Counted from the first letter of the stretch, positions 33,160-45,069 are shown. The stretch: 64,000 nucleotides of DNA from Strongylocentrotus purpuratus (GCF_000002235.5 NW_022145615.1:16354712-16418711), one strand, 5' to 3'. Made by a program: numbers and translations. The notes: a model not told the origin generated them from the sequence alone.

Positions 33160-33850
33160 GCGTCGCTAGACTTTTTTTCAGTGGGTGGGGGGGGGGAGTA
33201 AAGACCACCGATTACAAACAAAACTAGCCACCAAATACCGACAAATATATTAATGCCATGTCTACAAATTTAACCCTATAAGCCCGGGGACCGCATACAA
33301 CGATGTGCTCGGTTTACTTTTTCTTCCGCCCCTCCTCTACACCTGTTATCAAAATTCTACCGAGAAAAAAAAAATCCATAATTTCTGGTAGCCATGCTAA
33401 CCATAATCGGACCACCAAACCATGTCAATCACATTTCGTTTTTCTATTACATGTGCTATTTCAGATAACAATAATTTTTTTTCTCCATTTTTTGAACCCT
33501 CCAACAGGCCATTTATTGAAAATCAATCTCAAGATAACATATTTGAACTCATGTTCCAATGAATATCATATAATATTTCATAATAAGATATACATAACGA
33601 ATATCAACCATATTATAACAATAAATTGTGGGTAATATACGGTGTAAAAAGGGATATAGGTTTTTTAATTGTTCTCAGTATTTGTTTTACCTCTCGTACA
33701 GCTCTCATGAGCCAACCAGCCCCCTTTTCCCGGTCGATGCAATATCATGGAACACTGAAAGAAAAAATATTATATATTTACCTGCCAGTAGGGGCGGCAA
33801 ACCCGGGGAATCTTAAACAAACAAAAGGAGCAATTTTATAATATCTTGAT
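33160..33850. mobile_element. possible hAT-like MITE carrying a LINE 3' fragment
   Basis: It starts at ACAGGGGCGTCGCTAGAC with a following G run (33187-33197) and may end near TACGCCACTG (33852). CAGGGGCG-type starts are typical of hAT-like ends here, but the two ends do not match well and no target duplication was found. Confidence 0.35.
33478..33616 (-). mobile_element. 3' UTR fragment of the Tx1-like LINE found at 54890-56640
   Basis: About 139 bp match 56490-56626 in inverted orientation (AACCCTCCAACAGGCCATTT, TTATTGAAAATCAATCTCAA), near 93% by eye. Only the last part of the LINE is present, as expected for severe 5' truncation during target-primed insertion. Confidence 0.75.
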
Positions 33851-33949
33851 ACGCCACTGCTTATACTGTCGTTTTTTTGGTCACATTCATGCAATTTTTT
33901 AAATTATGGTTTATGAAATAAAGCTATAATTAAAATCAATACAAATTTA

Positions 33950-34157
33950 GAGGTGTTGTGATCTAGTGGATAAGCCGTCAGACTGTGGATCACAGGGGTT
34001 CGAGTTCCCTCGCGGCACAAATTTCCTTAGGCAATTGCCACTCTACACCCAGGTGTTGAATGGGTACCGGTAGGAAGGAATTCCTTGAACTTGCTGTGAG
34101 CGCCAAAATCGGCAGCCTAGCACAGCCGGGTAAAATTCGGAGCGCCTTGAGCACCTC
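33950..34157 (+). mobile_element. tRNA-derived SINE, 5' and central part (split copy)
   Basis: The head resembles tRNA-Arg: TGATCTAGTGGATAAGCC as A box and GGGGTTCGAGTTCC as B box. A central domain follows, with CACCCAGGTGTTGAATGGGT and a CCTTGAACTTGC segment, reaching GCGCCTTGAGCACCT. The 3' end of the same SINE resumes at 39716; a 5.56-kb composite insertion separates them. Another copy of the central domain is at 59650-59855. Confidence 0.82.
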
Positions 34158-34788
34158 CGGGCGCGGATCCAGGGGGGGGGGGTGCAAGCGGGCCTGGCCC
34201 CCCCCCCCCCCCGCAAAAAAAAAAAGGAGAGAGAGAGAAGGAAAGAACGGAAAGGGAAAGAGTTGAGAAAGGGAAAAAAGAAGAGGAAGAAGAAAAGAAA
34301 AGAGGGAAGAAGTAGATCGGGGGGGGGGGGGGCAAAAGGACTTTCCTCCCAGGCTGTTGTCCCCCCCCCCCAAATCAAAAAATAAAAGAGAAGGAAGGAA
34401 AGGGGAAAAAAAGGAAAAGAGGAGATACAGGGAAGGAAAAAAGAGGAAGAAGAAAAGAAAAAAGGGGATAACGACACAACAAATCGTCTTCTTTCTCTAA
34501 TGATTTAATGAAACGTAAGCTTCCACTTTCATAGCGCGGGAGGGGGAAAACTCAATTCAGACGAGGATTATTTTTTGGGAACGGTACAACAAATCGTCTT
34601 CTTTCTCTAATAATTTATTGAAATGTCAAAGCTTCCGCGTTTCGCGGAGCAGGGAGGGGGAAACTCGCCCCTCCCTGCACCCACCCACCCCCAATTACGT
34701 CACTGCTGGTCACCATTACGAACCAATATTTGACTCGCATAATTTCAAATTTTGCCCCCACCCCTAAGAAATCCTGGATCCGCGCCTG
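34158..34788. mobile_element. hAT-like MITE, left member of the composite
   Basis: It begins CGGGCGCGGATCCAGG with G, C and A runs, contains purine-rich AGGAAGAAG tracts and two copies of the ~110-bp unit (34480-34660), and ends CCTGGATCCGCGCCTG. Its right flank ATGTATAT does not match its left flank AGCACCTC, so it did not insert here on its own. Confidence 0.75.
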
Positions 34789-35860
34789 ATGTATATACAA
34801 CGGCAACAGTTTCAATATAAAATATAAGTTCTTCTTACTTAAATCATTGGTCTGGAAACAATTATTTGCCCATTGTTGTGTATTGTATTACATTTTCACT
34901 GACAATGAATTCACATTGTAATGCAATTTTCAAGTTTCCCAGGCTTATTTAGGAGAACAGAAGATTGATACTGTTTAGTTGTACGATAACATCACTCAGT
35001 TTGTTTTGATTTGATTGGAGATATATCTCATTAAAAACAGAGTAAAGGCTATACAGGCCATTAAACTTCAAGCTCACTCACACATGATTTATTGCGACAC
35101 TTTCAAGGCTACTTATTATTTCAAGTTCATGTATATACAAAGGGCAACTGCTTCAATATCAAACGTAATTAAATCATTGGTCTGGAAAATGTTAATGCCC
35201 ATTGTTGTATATTATACAACATTTTCCATAACGATGAATATACATTGTATAATGCAAATTTCAGGAAAACCATATTTGTCATTACTGTTATATTTGTTAT
35301 ATGATACTAAAGCAAATCGTTTCGCTTATCGATAAGATAAATCAATGTGAAGTACGTGTCAAATAATGAAATCATTACGTGCTATTTTTAACCGGACTAG
35401 ACATTTGAAATGTATAAAAAAATGTATACACTATTGACAGCAAGCAAGTTTTTTAAACAAAGAATTCAGAAATTGAACAACATTGCACATTTAGTCTACA
35501 CGGCATGCTCTACAACCTTAGTTGGACTGTAAACAGTTGTCTTCTTAAGTCTTCCATATAAATATAAATTTAAAGGAGGTCAATAATCATTATGAAAACA
35601 CCACTTTCGAAAGGTTGACACATCAATATATATTGTGCACACATGTAACAATGTGATAATATTTTTTCTTGGGGGGGGGGGGACGGGGGACGGGAGGAGG
35701 GCAAGCCAAAAAGGGACTGATATGTGAACATTTATATTGATAGGTCGCTTCACAAAAGGGGCATATATACATAGTCCTTTTTTGTGGATAGTTTTTGAGC
35801 AAAACACAAAATAGGTGGAGCCAACGTCCACACAGGTCACATCGCACCCATGAAGGTTTT

Positions 35861-36050
35861 GGCCCGAATTTACAAAGGAGGTTTGTCGACAAATCTAGGT
35901 TTATGTGCTTCATATGACGCGTTTCGATGCGTTTCAGACCAAGGTTTAGACAAACCTTTGTCTGAAACGCGTCATATAATTATGACGCACATAAACATAG
36001 GTTTGTCTACAAACCTCCTTTGTGAATTCGGGCCTTTGTGAATTCGGGCC
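35861..36050. mobile_element. palindromic MITE with GGCCCGAATTCACAAAGG ends (left arm)
   Basis: Starts GGCCCGAATTTACAAAGGAG and ends CTCCTTTGTGAATTCGGGCC, with inner inverted pairs such as GTTTATGTGC and GCACATAAAC and a centre around CCAAGGTTTAGACAAACC. The last 16 bases are repeated once at the right end. The matching copy in the other arm is 43673-43862. Confidence 0.8.
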
Positions 36051-36153
36051 TTTGTGTCTGTGTCCTTCCCTGGCTTTTCACACTACACTCTTTTGCGAGA
36101 TGCCCCACTTTCCGAGAATCTATTCTCTTGGACACAGCTAGAGCGTTTCTGTG

Positions 36154-36840
36154 ATTGATTGATTTTTATTTCTCATGCAAAACATAATACAAAAATAATT
36201 ATATCACAACAAATATGTAATGAAACGATAAATATAGTGGAAATAGCACGAGAAAAGAGGAACTAACTTGAAGAAGAGCTTGTTGAAGTGTTAGTTCCTC
36301 AGATGCAAATTTTACAATAAAACATGAACAAAGTATGCTTATAGATCAATAAATAGACAATATGTAGTAAGGAAGAAGAAAAAAAAAAGAAAAAAATGAG
36401 GAAGAAAAAGAAAAGAAAAGAAAAAAAATGAATGGAGGAAAATAGTAGAAGACAAAAACAAAAGCTCTAGAAAAGGGAGATTGAGAAAGAGATGCAGTCG
36501 AGAGTCAAACAAACCGAGATTCTATCATGTACATCTATATGTGTCTAAAAGTTTAGTCTTTAACCTTTTTTAAAAATGCATAGACTAATACTTTGTTTAA
36601 GAGATGGATCTATGTTATTCCAATATACTGGACCGGTGTAAATAATTGTCTTTTGTGCGAAAGCTGTTCTCATTCGAGGAGTGTGGAAGTGGTTCGACTG
36701 TCTTGTGGGGTATGAATGTATATCGTTATTTTTTTGGAAAAAGGAGGAAATCGGGAGAGGTAACTCGTTATTAATCAGCTGGAACATAAAGATACCGAGG
36801 TACCAAGAATACGAGTCTTTAATTTTAAGAATTGAAATTG
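36154..36840 (-). mobile_element. 5'-truncated CR1/jockey-like LINE inserted in the left arm
   Basis: On the minus strand a C-terminal reverse-transcriptase-region frame reads YLGIFMFQLINNELPLPISS, then STRQSN-like NDIHSYPTRQSNHFHTPRMR and GPVYWNNIDPSLKQSISL, followed by an A-rich 3' UTR and a terminal ATCA repeat near 36154-36165. The right arm has the empty site: AGCGTTCTGCAATTGAAAGC reads straight through there. The insertion is therefore younger than the inverted duplication. Confidence 0.82.
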
Positions 36841-37599
36841 CAATTGAAAGCGAAATGTGCGAGTCAGGAGCGGCGATCCCGGGGGAAGGACGGGGTACAT
36901 GTCTTCCCTCAATTTTCTGAGGGGGATCGTCCCCCATGGATAATTTGAAAAAGTGCACACCAACAAAATGTGTAGAAAATACTGACTAAAGACTGCAACA
37001 CGCTATAAGGCTCTGGTGGGCCCAAGAGTACAGCGTTTAGACTAATAGAAATGCTAACATCTTCTCGCTCGGTCGCTATAGCTCCTTCGCATAATATCCT
37101 AAAAATTTACAAGTAAATATTGTAGAAAATATGTATTCTGTTGGTATCACGTATGTACAGTTTACACTGTATGTTAACAAGATTAAAAGTTATAGAAATA
37201 GATCAGTGTTCCAAAAATGAATATTCAGCTTGCTCGTTAAAGAAGTCCCTTCCTGCTCAGTACTTACTAAAATTTACCTAGTAAATATTTACAACCCTTC
37301 GGACTGCACACTAGATATCGGCAAAGTAAAAGTGAAGCGTGAAAAAAGTATATTGCTTGTTTTTATGCTGTAGTTTTGCTAAAGAATGTAATTTTGTAAC
37401 ACAACAAAACTTCAAAAACATGTGAGGGGTTTACATATAAGACTTATCATACAGCTTTATGGGGGTAGTCCCTTCCGTCACCTCCGCCTCTTTCACTTGC
37501 GTACTGATGGGGGGGGGGAGGGGCAGTAACCCCCCCAATACAATTTAAACATGAGTTATTTTTAATTTGATACCAGTGATTTACAAGTATTGCTAAAAT

Positions 37600-38122
37600 G
37601 GCAGTATTTTTCATTGAGCTCCCGGGGGCTCTACCCCCTGGAACCCACCAAGGGCCCTAAGGCGGGCCCCTGTTTGCTCATCTGGCCGTAATTAAATGCC
37701 TAAAGTCCTTGAGCTTTCGGGGGCTCTGCCCTCTGGACTCAACCAAGGGGCCTAATGCGGGTCCCTAGATGCGTAATTTGGTGCCTAAAAGCCCTTCCGT
37801 TATGTATTTCTTATGTATTTCTTTGTCTTTCTTTCTCCGTATCCTCTGCACTCTCCTTATGTATTTTTTTGTTTTCCCTTTTCTATTCCCTTCCCTTCCC
37901 TGGGTATACGTGCTTGCACATGTACTCTATATGGCTAAACAGTTTTGTAAAAAAAAATATGCGCGAACGGTCAAGGAGTAAGAAGAAGGCAAAAAGAGAA
38001 CAAAGACGGCATCCATGGAAGCCATGTGAGAGTGTCCACTTTTTTCGCTTTTACTTTCACCCTTGCATTCTTTCCTGAATCAGAGTTTTCTCACACCTTG
38101 TAGACTCGTGCAGGTTATGATC

Positions 38123-38166
<44 letters not shown>

Positions 38167-39045
38167 GTGCGTGGGTGTGTGTGTGTGTGTGTGTGCGTCC
38201 GCTATAACAAAGAGAGAAATAAGGAAAAGGGAAAGAGGAGAGCTAAAGGGAACAAAAAAGAGGAAGAAGAAAAGAAAAGGGTGAAAAGAACGGGAGATCA
38301 GTTCCGGTTAATCCCGCCAACAACGTGTGGATCGGGGTAGGGGCCGAAAGGCCCCCTTGCCCCCCCCCCCCCCCTCGGCAAACCTTAAGGAGGAGAGAAA
38401 GGGAAAGAAGAAAAAAGAGAAAGAAGAAAAGGGGAGGCACTGGCGTACTGATAGGGGGGGGGCTTGGGGGAATTCAAATGCAAACGTGGTTTATTTCGAA
38501 TTTCATAATGGTAGCTTACAAATAATGCTGAATTCTTTCCGAGATTTTTCCTCAGTTTTTAGTAAATTATACTTTTGTATGCGTTTGTTGGAAAATGACA
38601 AATTCCTAAATTTACAGCCAGGCAAGAAATATGATTCTTGAGAAAAGTTAGGGCCCGGGATCGACTGGAATCGCAAGCCTCGAGCCCCCATCCCCCACAC
38701 TTTTTTTGAAAAGGTATAGTAAAGAGAAATAGAAATAAAGAAAGCAAGAAAGAAAGAATAGTTAACTAGCTGCTCATCTGACCGAAATTAAACGTCTAAA
38801 AAGCTTCCGGGGTTCCGTCCCTTGCACCCCGCCTAGGGCCCTAGACTCCCCTGGATGCTAATCTGACGGAAATGTAATGCCTAAAACCCCCGTTTTCTGA
38901 GGGCTTCGCCCGCTGGACCTCACGCCAATTAGTGTCCTGCCAGTGTCAAAAATAAGGTATAAAAATATGTTCATCTGACCGTAATCAAATGCCTAAAACC
39001 CCTGAGCTTCCCGGGTCGGACAAGGTATCAAAATTTGTTTATCTG
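37600..39045 (+). repeat. ~85-bp GC-rich repeat units, two blocks
   Basis: Units at 37600-37780 and 38790-39045 share CATCTGACCGTAATTAAATG followed by CCTAAA, GAGCTT and GGGGGCTCTGCCC stem-loops, then ACCAAGGGCCCTA. The first block is mirrored in the right arm (42760-42930); the second lies outside the arms. It is a minisatellite-like family with no coding potential. Confidence 0.65.
38125..38197. repeat. (TG)n microsatellite in left arm
   Basis: TG units with a few GC interruptions. The counterpart in the other arm is the CA tract at 42350-42421. Confidence 0.95.
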
Positions 39046-39049
39046 ACCG

Positions 39050-39715
39050 CAGGCGAGTAGCCAGGGGGGGGGGGGATAGAAAAAAATAGAGAGGAGAGGA
39101 AAGGAAGAGGACGTAGGGAGAAAAAGGAGCAGACAAAAAACATCTTTGAAATTCAGACAAGAATTAAGAGTATAGAGAACGGTACAACGAATCGTCTTCT
39201 ATCTCTAATAATTTAATGAAACGTCAAAGCTTTCGCGCTTCGCGGAGGGGGGGGGGGGACTGAATTAAGACAAGGATTAAGAGTATAGAGAACGGTACAA
39301 CGAATCGTCTTCTATCTCTAATAATTTAATGAAACGTCAAAGCTTCCGCGCTTCGCGGAGAGGGGGCAGAATTAAGACAAGGATTAAGAGTCGAGAACGA
39401 TACAACGAATCGTTTTCTTTCTCCAATGATTTAATGAAACGTAAAAGCTTCCTCGCTTCGCGCGAGAGGGGGGAGGGGGGGCTGAATTAAGACAAGGATT
39501 AAGAGTCGAGAACGGTACAACGAATCGTTTTCTTTCGTCAATGATTTAATGAAACGTCATATATAGCTTCCGCGCTTTGCAGAGGAGGGAGGGGGAAACT
39601 CGCCCTCCCTACATCCCCCTGCATTACGTCACTGCTGGTCACCATTACGTACCAATATTTGGCTCGCATAATTTCAAATTTGGGCCCCCCCTAAGAAATC
39701 CTGGATCCGCGCCTG
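39050..39715. mobile_element. hAT-like MITE with internal array, right member of the composite
   Basis: It starts CAGGCGAGTAGCCAGG (39050) with a G run, holds about four copies of the ~110-bp unit (39150-39610: AACGGTACAACGAATCGTCT, TTCCGCGCTTCGCG), and ends CCTGGATCCGCGCCTG. Its left flank ATCTGACC does not match its right flank AGCACCTT, in keeping with the composite reading. Confidence 0.78.
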
Positions 39716-39780
39716 AGCACCTTGCATGGTGAATATGTGCGGTATATAAAATATCCGATGTTATTATTATTATAAGTCAG
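39716..39780 (+). mobile_element. SINE 3' end, continuation of the copy at 33950
   Basis: AGCACCTTGCATGGTGAATA then TGCGGTATATAAAATATC and an ATT repeat form an L2-type SINE/LINE tail. It completes the SINE whose head lies at 33950-34157. Confidence 0.75.
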
Positions 39781-40914
39781 AGTAAATTTTATCAAATATA
39801 TGCTCTCAAGTTTTGTACCATCATAGCATTCCTCTTCATCTCTTTAATCCCAACCTTTCATCTCCACATTTTTTTAAAACTCTTACTCCAAGTTCAATTT
39901 AAATGCATAGGGTAAATCCAGCATCTGTGTTGGATATGAGTAGCGGATCTGTGGGTATGCCGGTCGGCTTCCGTCGAATTTCATGCATTACCTTTAGAAT
40001 CAATTTGGACTTCATTATTTTAATTTTGAACAGGATTCGCTATTCGAACTATTGGAGAAGATTAGAGCTTAAAATGATAATAGCCCTATGCGAAAGAAGT
40101 ACAGTAATGTGTACTCACCGTATTTCACTTGTGCTATAATCTTGATAACAAGGGAATCTCGTCCAAATGCGGCAGCTCAAACGTACGTTTTGCTAAAGAC
40201 TAAACCTATTTTCAAATGAAAATCGTATATTTAAACATACGCCCATGTATATCTACAGTCAGTGTATGTTCTTTGTAAGACAACGTCATCGGAGTCAATA
40301 TTGATTTCGCTTTGCAGCCCGAAATATAATTCGTGAATAGAAGAAACACAGTAAATATGGGGGGGGGGGGGTCTTCCAAAACTTTTGTAACGCCTACCTG
40401 TATTATTTCCACTGTGATTACACTGGACTTTGACTTTATTATTATTCCTTTCATAACACCTTTCATTGCCAGGAGGCAGGGGGAAACGAGGCCCCCTTTT
40501 TGGTAGTAATAAAGTAATAACAAGTTGTGAAAAGTATGATCCGTGTTCAATGTTTACAGTCCATTGGCAAAGTGGTCAAATCAAATTACAGTTATTTTCA
40601 AATAAAATAATACGAAGAGCTCTTAATGGAAGCTCTTTCCGTACTGTCTTAACGATATCTTTCTCCAACACTGTCACTAAAATCATCATGTTGCATTACA
40701 AAAGTGTTGTAAAATGACGTACGAGATATACGAGCAACATGGGCTGACGTACTAAACTGAATTACGTATACAAACGGTCATTAAGCACATATAATGATGA
40801 TGATAATAATAATTATAATAATAATAATACAAATAATAATGATAATGGTAATGATAATAATAATATTAATAATAATATCAGTTACCTTTATAACGCACAT
40901 ATTCACCTCGTATT
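39781..40914. other. spacer of the inverted duplication, nothing recognised
   Basis: No gene or transposon recognised. It contains a G run at 40359-40371 and an ATA/ATG simple repeat at 40795-40880. Confidence 0.45.
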
Positions 40915-41345
40915 CCGGGGGGAAAATTCAATGAATTATTGATACTTTATTGCATTTTCTTTGTTTTTTATTTTATTTTTGGAATTTGCCCCCTACCCTA
41001 GCCCCCACTGCGTACAGTCATGGTTCAGTGGCACAGCAATCGCCTCGTAACTGTGAGGCCCCAGGTTTAAAACCGTGTCGATGTGCTATATTAGTGCCCT
41101 TTTGTGGGGCATTAATCCTCATTAGTGTTATTTACGGCTTAAAGGCGTATGTCCCCTAGTTGATATAGAAACATATTAGCATACACATGCTTTGGCAGTC
41201 AGGCAAAACAAACACTGGCAATGTATTATTCAATACAATCTGAGAATGTATACTATTATCTAGATCTATTAGGAATAAATCATTGTCAAAATAATTCCAT
41301 AAATTGGAGTAAAAAAAAATATTCCAACGTTATGAGCGACAGTGT
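40915..41345 (+). repeat. 430-bp dispersed repeat with tRNA-like SINE core, copy 1
   Basis: Contains a tRNA-like segment (GTCATGGTTCAGTGGCAC as A box; CCAGGTTTAAAACC as B box) followed by GGCATTAATCCTCATTAG. Left and right flanks for about 90 and 190 bases also match the inverted copy at 58815-59235, so the repeated unit is larger than a plain tRNA head. It ends near CGACAGTGT. Confidence 0.7.
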
Positions 41346-41562
41346 ATAATACCAGAAGCTACACGCATACCTGAGTCATTCACAATCTACTATTTCTCCG
41401 ATTTGATGCGTTAATATATTTGATTTTCAGTTTGTGTTATGATTTACAACGTATAGTTCCATTACTTGTTTCGAAATTCTGCCATTCAGCCAGTTGGCCT
41501 TCACATATTTTTCAAAAAAATTATTGCTATCCATAATTACCGAAATAATTATCTGATTACAA

Positions 41563-41748
41563 TTATATACCTCACTTAAGAAATCCAGCCATCTGATTGG
41601 TCGAAATTGCAGTTATGGTTTTAGCTATTCCTGTAAAAATTCCCGGTAAAATTCCAGTTACCGGGAAAATAGTTCAGTGTGAACCCATAGGTTCACATGT
41701 TAAAAACTGGTTTGAGCGATCGAGGATACCATACGTGTGCGAAGAATA
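41563..41748 (+). mobile_element. foldback MITE (TATATACCTCACTTAAG family), truncated copy
   Basis: It starts TTATATACCTCACTTAAG and continues through CGGTAAAATTCCAGTTACCG to GTGTGCGAAGAATA, where it stops at the G run that begins the right arm of the inverted duplication. The truncation point is thus also the inner breakpoint of that duplication. Confidence 0.8.
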
Positions 41749-42349
41749 GGGGGGGGGGGGCAAGGGCCTTTCGGCCCCCACCCTGATCCACACGTTGTTG
41801 GCGGGATTAACCGGAACTGATCTCCCGTTCTTTTCACCCTTTTCTTTTCTTCTTCCTCTTTTTTTGTTCCCTTTTAGCTCTCCTCTTTCCCTTTTCCTTC
41901 TTTCTCTCTTTGTTATAGCGGGGGCGGGGGGAGGTAAGGGCCTTTTGCCCCTCCTCGATTCCACCGGCGGGAAAATTGCAAATGATATCCCCTTTCTTTT
42001 CTTTTCTTCTTCCTCTTTTTCCTTTCCTTTATCTCCTCTTACCCTTTCCCTTTCCTTCCTTCTCTCTTATTTTTTTTATTGGAGGGGGGGGGGGGGGTGC
42101 AACAGCCTGGGAGGCAAGGCCCTTTCGCCCCCCCGATCTCCTTCTTCACCCTTTCCTTTTCTTCTTCCTCTTCTTTCTTCTGGCGCTACACCTCTTACAA
42201 AAACAAAATGCAAAAATATCCAAAAAGAGAGGACTGCAATGGGGAACTTTGATTTAAGCTATACGCGACCATTATTCTCTCATTTCCTTTCACATTGTAT
42301 CTTATAACCATGTGAATTGCCAAGCTATTGTATTCGTTATTTCGTTACA

Positions 42350-42371
42350 CGCACACACAAACACGCACACG

Positions 42372-42404
<33 letters not shown>

Positions 42405-42421
42405 ACACACACACACACACA
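42350..42421. repeat. (CA)n microsatellite in right arm
   Basis: CA units with a few CG interruptions, mirror of the TG tract at 38125-38197. Confidence 0.95.
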
Positions 42422-43672
42422 AAATCATAACCTGCACGAGTCTACAAGGTGTGAGAAAACTCTGATTCAGGAAAAAATGCAAGGGTGAAAGTAAAAGCGA
42501 AAAAAGTGGACACTCTCACATGGCTTCCATGGATGCCGTCTTTGTTCTCCTTTTGCCTTCTTCTTACTCCTTGACCGTTCGCGCATATTTTTTTTTACAA
42601 AACTGTTTAGCCATATAGAGTACATGTGCAAGCACGTATACCCAGGGAAGGGAAGGTAATAGAAAAGGGAAAACAAAAAAAATACATAAGGAGAGTGCAG
42701 ATGATATGGAGAAAGAAAGACAAAGAAATACATAAGAAATACATAACGGAAGGGCTTTTAGGCACCAAATTACGCATCTAGGGACCCGCATTAGGCCCCT
42801 TGGTTGAGTCCAGAGGGCAGAGCCCCCGAAAGCTCAAGGACTTTAGGCATTTAATTACAGCCAGATGAGCAAACAGGGGCCCGCCTTAGGGCCCTTGGTG
42901 GGTTCCAGGGGGTAGAGCCCCCGGGAGCTCATGGAAAAATACTGCTATTTTAGCAATACAGGGACTACCCCCATAAAGCTGTATGATAAGTCTTATATGT
43001 AAACCCCTCACAGGTTTTTGAAGTTTTGTTGTGTTACAAAATTACATTCTTTAGCAAAACTACAGCATAAAAACAAGCAATATACTTTTTTCACGCTTCA
43101 CTTTTACTTTGCCGATATCTAGTGTGCAGTCCGAAGGGTTGTAAATATTTACTAGGTAAATTTTAGTAAGCTGAATATTCATTTTTGGAACACTGATCTA
43201 TTTCTATAACTTTTAATCTTGTTAACATACAGTGTAAACTGTACATACGTGATACCAACAGAATACATATTTTCTACAATATTTACTTGTATATTTTTAG
43301 GATATTATGCGAAGGAGCGTAGCGACCGAGCGAGAAGATTTTAGCATTTCTATTAGTCTAAACGCTGTACTCTTGGGCCCACCAGAGCCTTAAAGCGTGC
43401 TGTAGTCTTTAGTCAGTATTTGCTATACATTTTGTCGGTGTACACTTTTTCAAATTATCCATGGGGGACGATCCCCCTCAGAAAATTGAGGGAAGACGTG
43501 TACCCCGTCCTTCCCCCGGGATCGCCGCCCCTGACTCGCACATTTCGCTTTCAATTGCAGAACGCTCTAGCTGTGTCCGATAGAATGAATTCTCGGAATG
43601 TGGGGCATCTCGCAAAAGACATGGGGAAAAAAATGTGTCGTGTGAAAAGCCAGGGAAGGACACAGACACAAA

Positions 43673-43862
43673 GGCCCGAATTCACAAAGGCCCGAATTCA
43701 CAAAGGAGGTTTGTAGACAAACCTATGTTTATGTGCGTCATAATTATATGACGCGTTTCAGACAAAGGTTTGTCTAAACCTTGGTCTGAAACGCATCGAA
43801 ACACGTCATATGAAGCACATAAACCTAGATTTGTCGACAAACCTCCTTTGTAATTTCGGGCC
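43673..43862. mobile_element. palindromic MITE with GGCCCGAATTCACAAAGG ends (right arm)
   Basis: Mirror copy of 35861-36050, including the duplicated terminal GGCCCGAATTCACAAA, which shows the terminal duplication predates the inverted duplication. Confidence 0.8.
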
Positions 43863-45069
43863 AAAACCTCCATGGGTGTGATGTGACCTGTGTGGACGTT
43901 GGCTCCACCTATTTTGTGTTTTGCTCAAAAAACTATCCAAAAAAAAAGGTCTATGTATGCCCCTTTTGTGAAGCGACCTATCAATATTAATGTTCACATA
44001 TCAGTCCCTTTTTGGATTGCCCTCCTCCCGTCCCCCCCCCCCCCCCAAAGAAAAAATATTATCACATTGTTACATGTGTGCACAATATATATTGATGTGT
44101 CAACCTTACGAAAGTGGTGTTTTCATAATGATTATTGACCTCTTTTAAATTTATATTTATATGGAAGACTTAAGAAGACAACTGTTTACAGTCCAACTAA
44201 GGGTGTAGAGCATGCCGTGTAGACTAAAATGTGCAATGTTGTTCAATTTCTGAATTCTTTGTTTAAAAAACTTGCTTGCTGTCAATAGTATTTTTTTTTT
44301 TCATACATTTCAAATGTCTAGTCCGGTTAAAAATAGCACGTAATGATTTCATTATTTGACACGTACTTCACAGTGATTTATCTTATCGATAAGCGAAACG
44401 ATTTGCTTTAGTATCATATAACAAATATAACAGTAATGACAAGTATGGTTTTCCTAAACATACCATTATACAATGTATATTCATCGTTATGGAAAATGTT
44501 GTATAATATACAACAATGGGCATTAACATTTTCCAGACCAATGATTTAATTACGTTTAATATTGAAGCTGTTGCCCTTTGTATATACATGAACTTGAAAT
44601 AATAAGTAGCCTTGGAAGTGTCGCAATAAATCATGTGTGAGTGAGCTTGAAGTTTAATGGTGTAGGTTTGTTTGATACTGTATAGCCTTTACTCCGTTTT
44701 TAATGAGATATATCTCCAATCAAATCAAATCAAACTGAGTGATGTTATCGTACAACTAAACAATATCAATCTTCTGTTCTCTTAAATAAGCCTGGGAAAC
44801 TTGAAAATTGCATTACAATGTGAATTCATTGTCAGTGAAAATGTAATACAATACACAACAATGGGCAAATAATTGCTTCCAGACCAATGATTTAAGTAAG
44901 AAGAACTTACATTTTATATTGAAACTGTTGCCGTTGTATATACATCAGGCGTGGATCCAGGATTTCTTAGGGGGGGGGGGGCAAAATTTGAAATTATGCG
45001 AGCCAAATATTGGTTCGTAATGGTGACCAGCAGTGACGTAATTGGGGGTGGGTGGGTGCAGGGAGGGGC

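Larger units (their letters stand above)
34535..38373. repeat. large inverted duplication, left arm
   Basis: This arm is the reverse complement of 41749-45201. Anchor pairs are 34788 with 44946, 35861-36050 with 43673-43862, the TG tract 38125-38197 with the CA tract 42350-42421, and 38201 with 41919. Identity looks well above 90% outside indels. The arm carries an extra ~690-bp LINE (36154-36840) that the other arm lacks. It has no protein-coding gene. Confidence 0.9.
34158..39715. mobile_element. 5.56-kb composite insertion bounded by two hAT-like MITEs
   Basis: The outer ends are CGGGCGCGGATCCAGG (34158) and CCTGGATCCGCGCCTG (to 39715), flanked by AGCACCTC and AGCACCTT (7 of 8 bases), and the split SINE continues across. 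Inside are two full-looking MITEs, 34158-34788 and 39050-39715, with 4.26 kb of other DNA between them. This is the layout expected if two neighbouring non-autonomous hAT elements moved together with the DNA between them. No transposase is present. Confidence 0.75.

Noticed and set aside
34043-34477. 144-codon Phe/Ser/Pro-rich minus-strand frame
   Set aside because: Translation of purine-rich tracts and G/C runs in a hAT-like MITE; the same tracts recur at 38200-38440 and 41750-42200.
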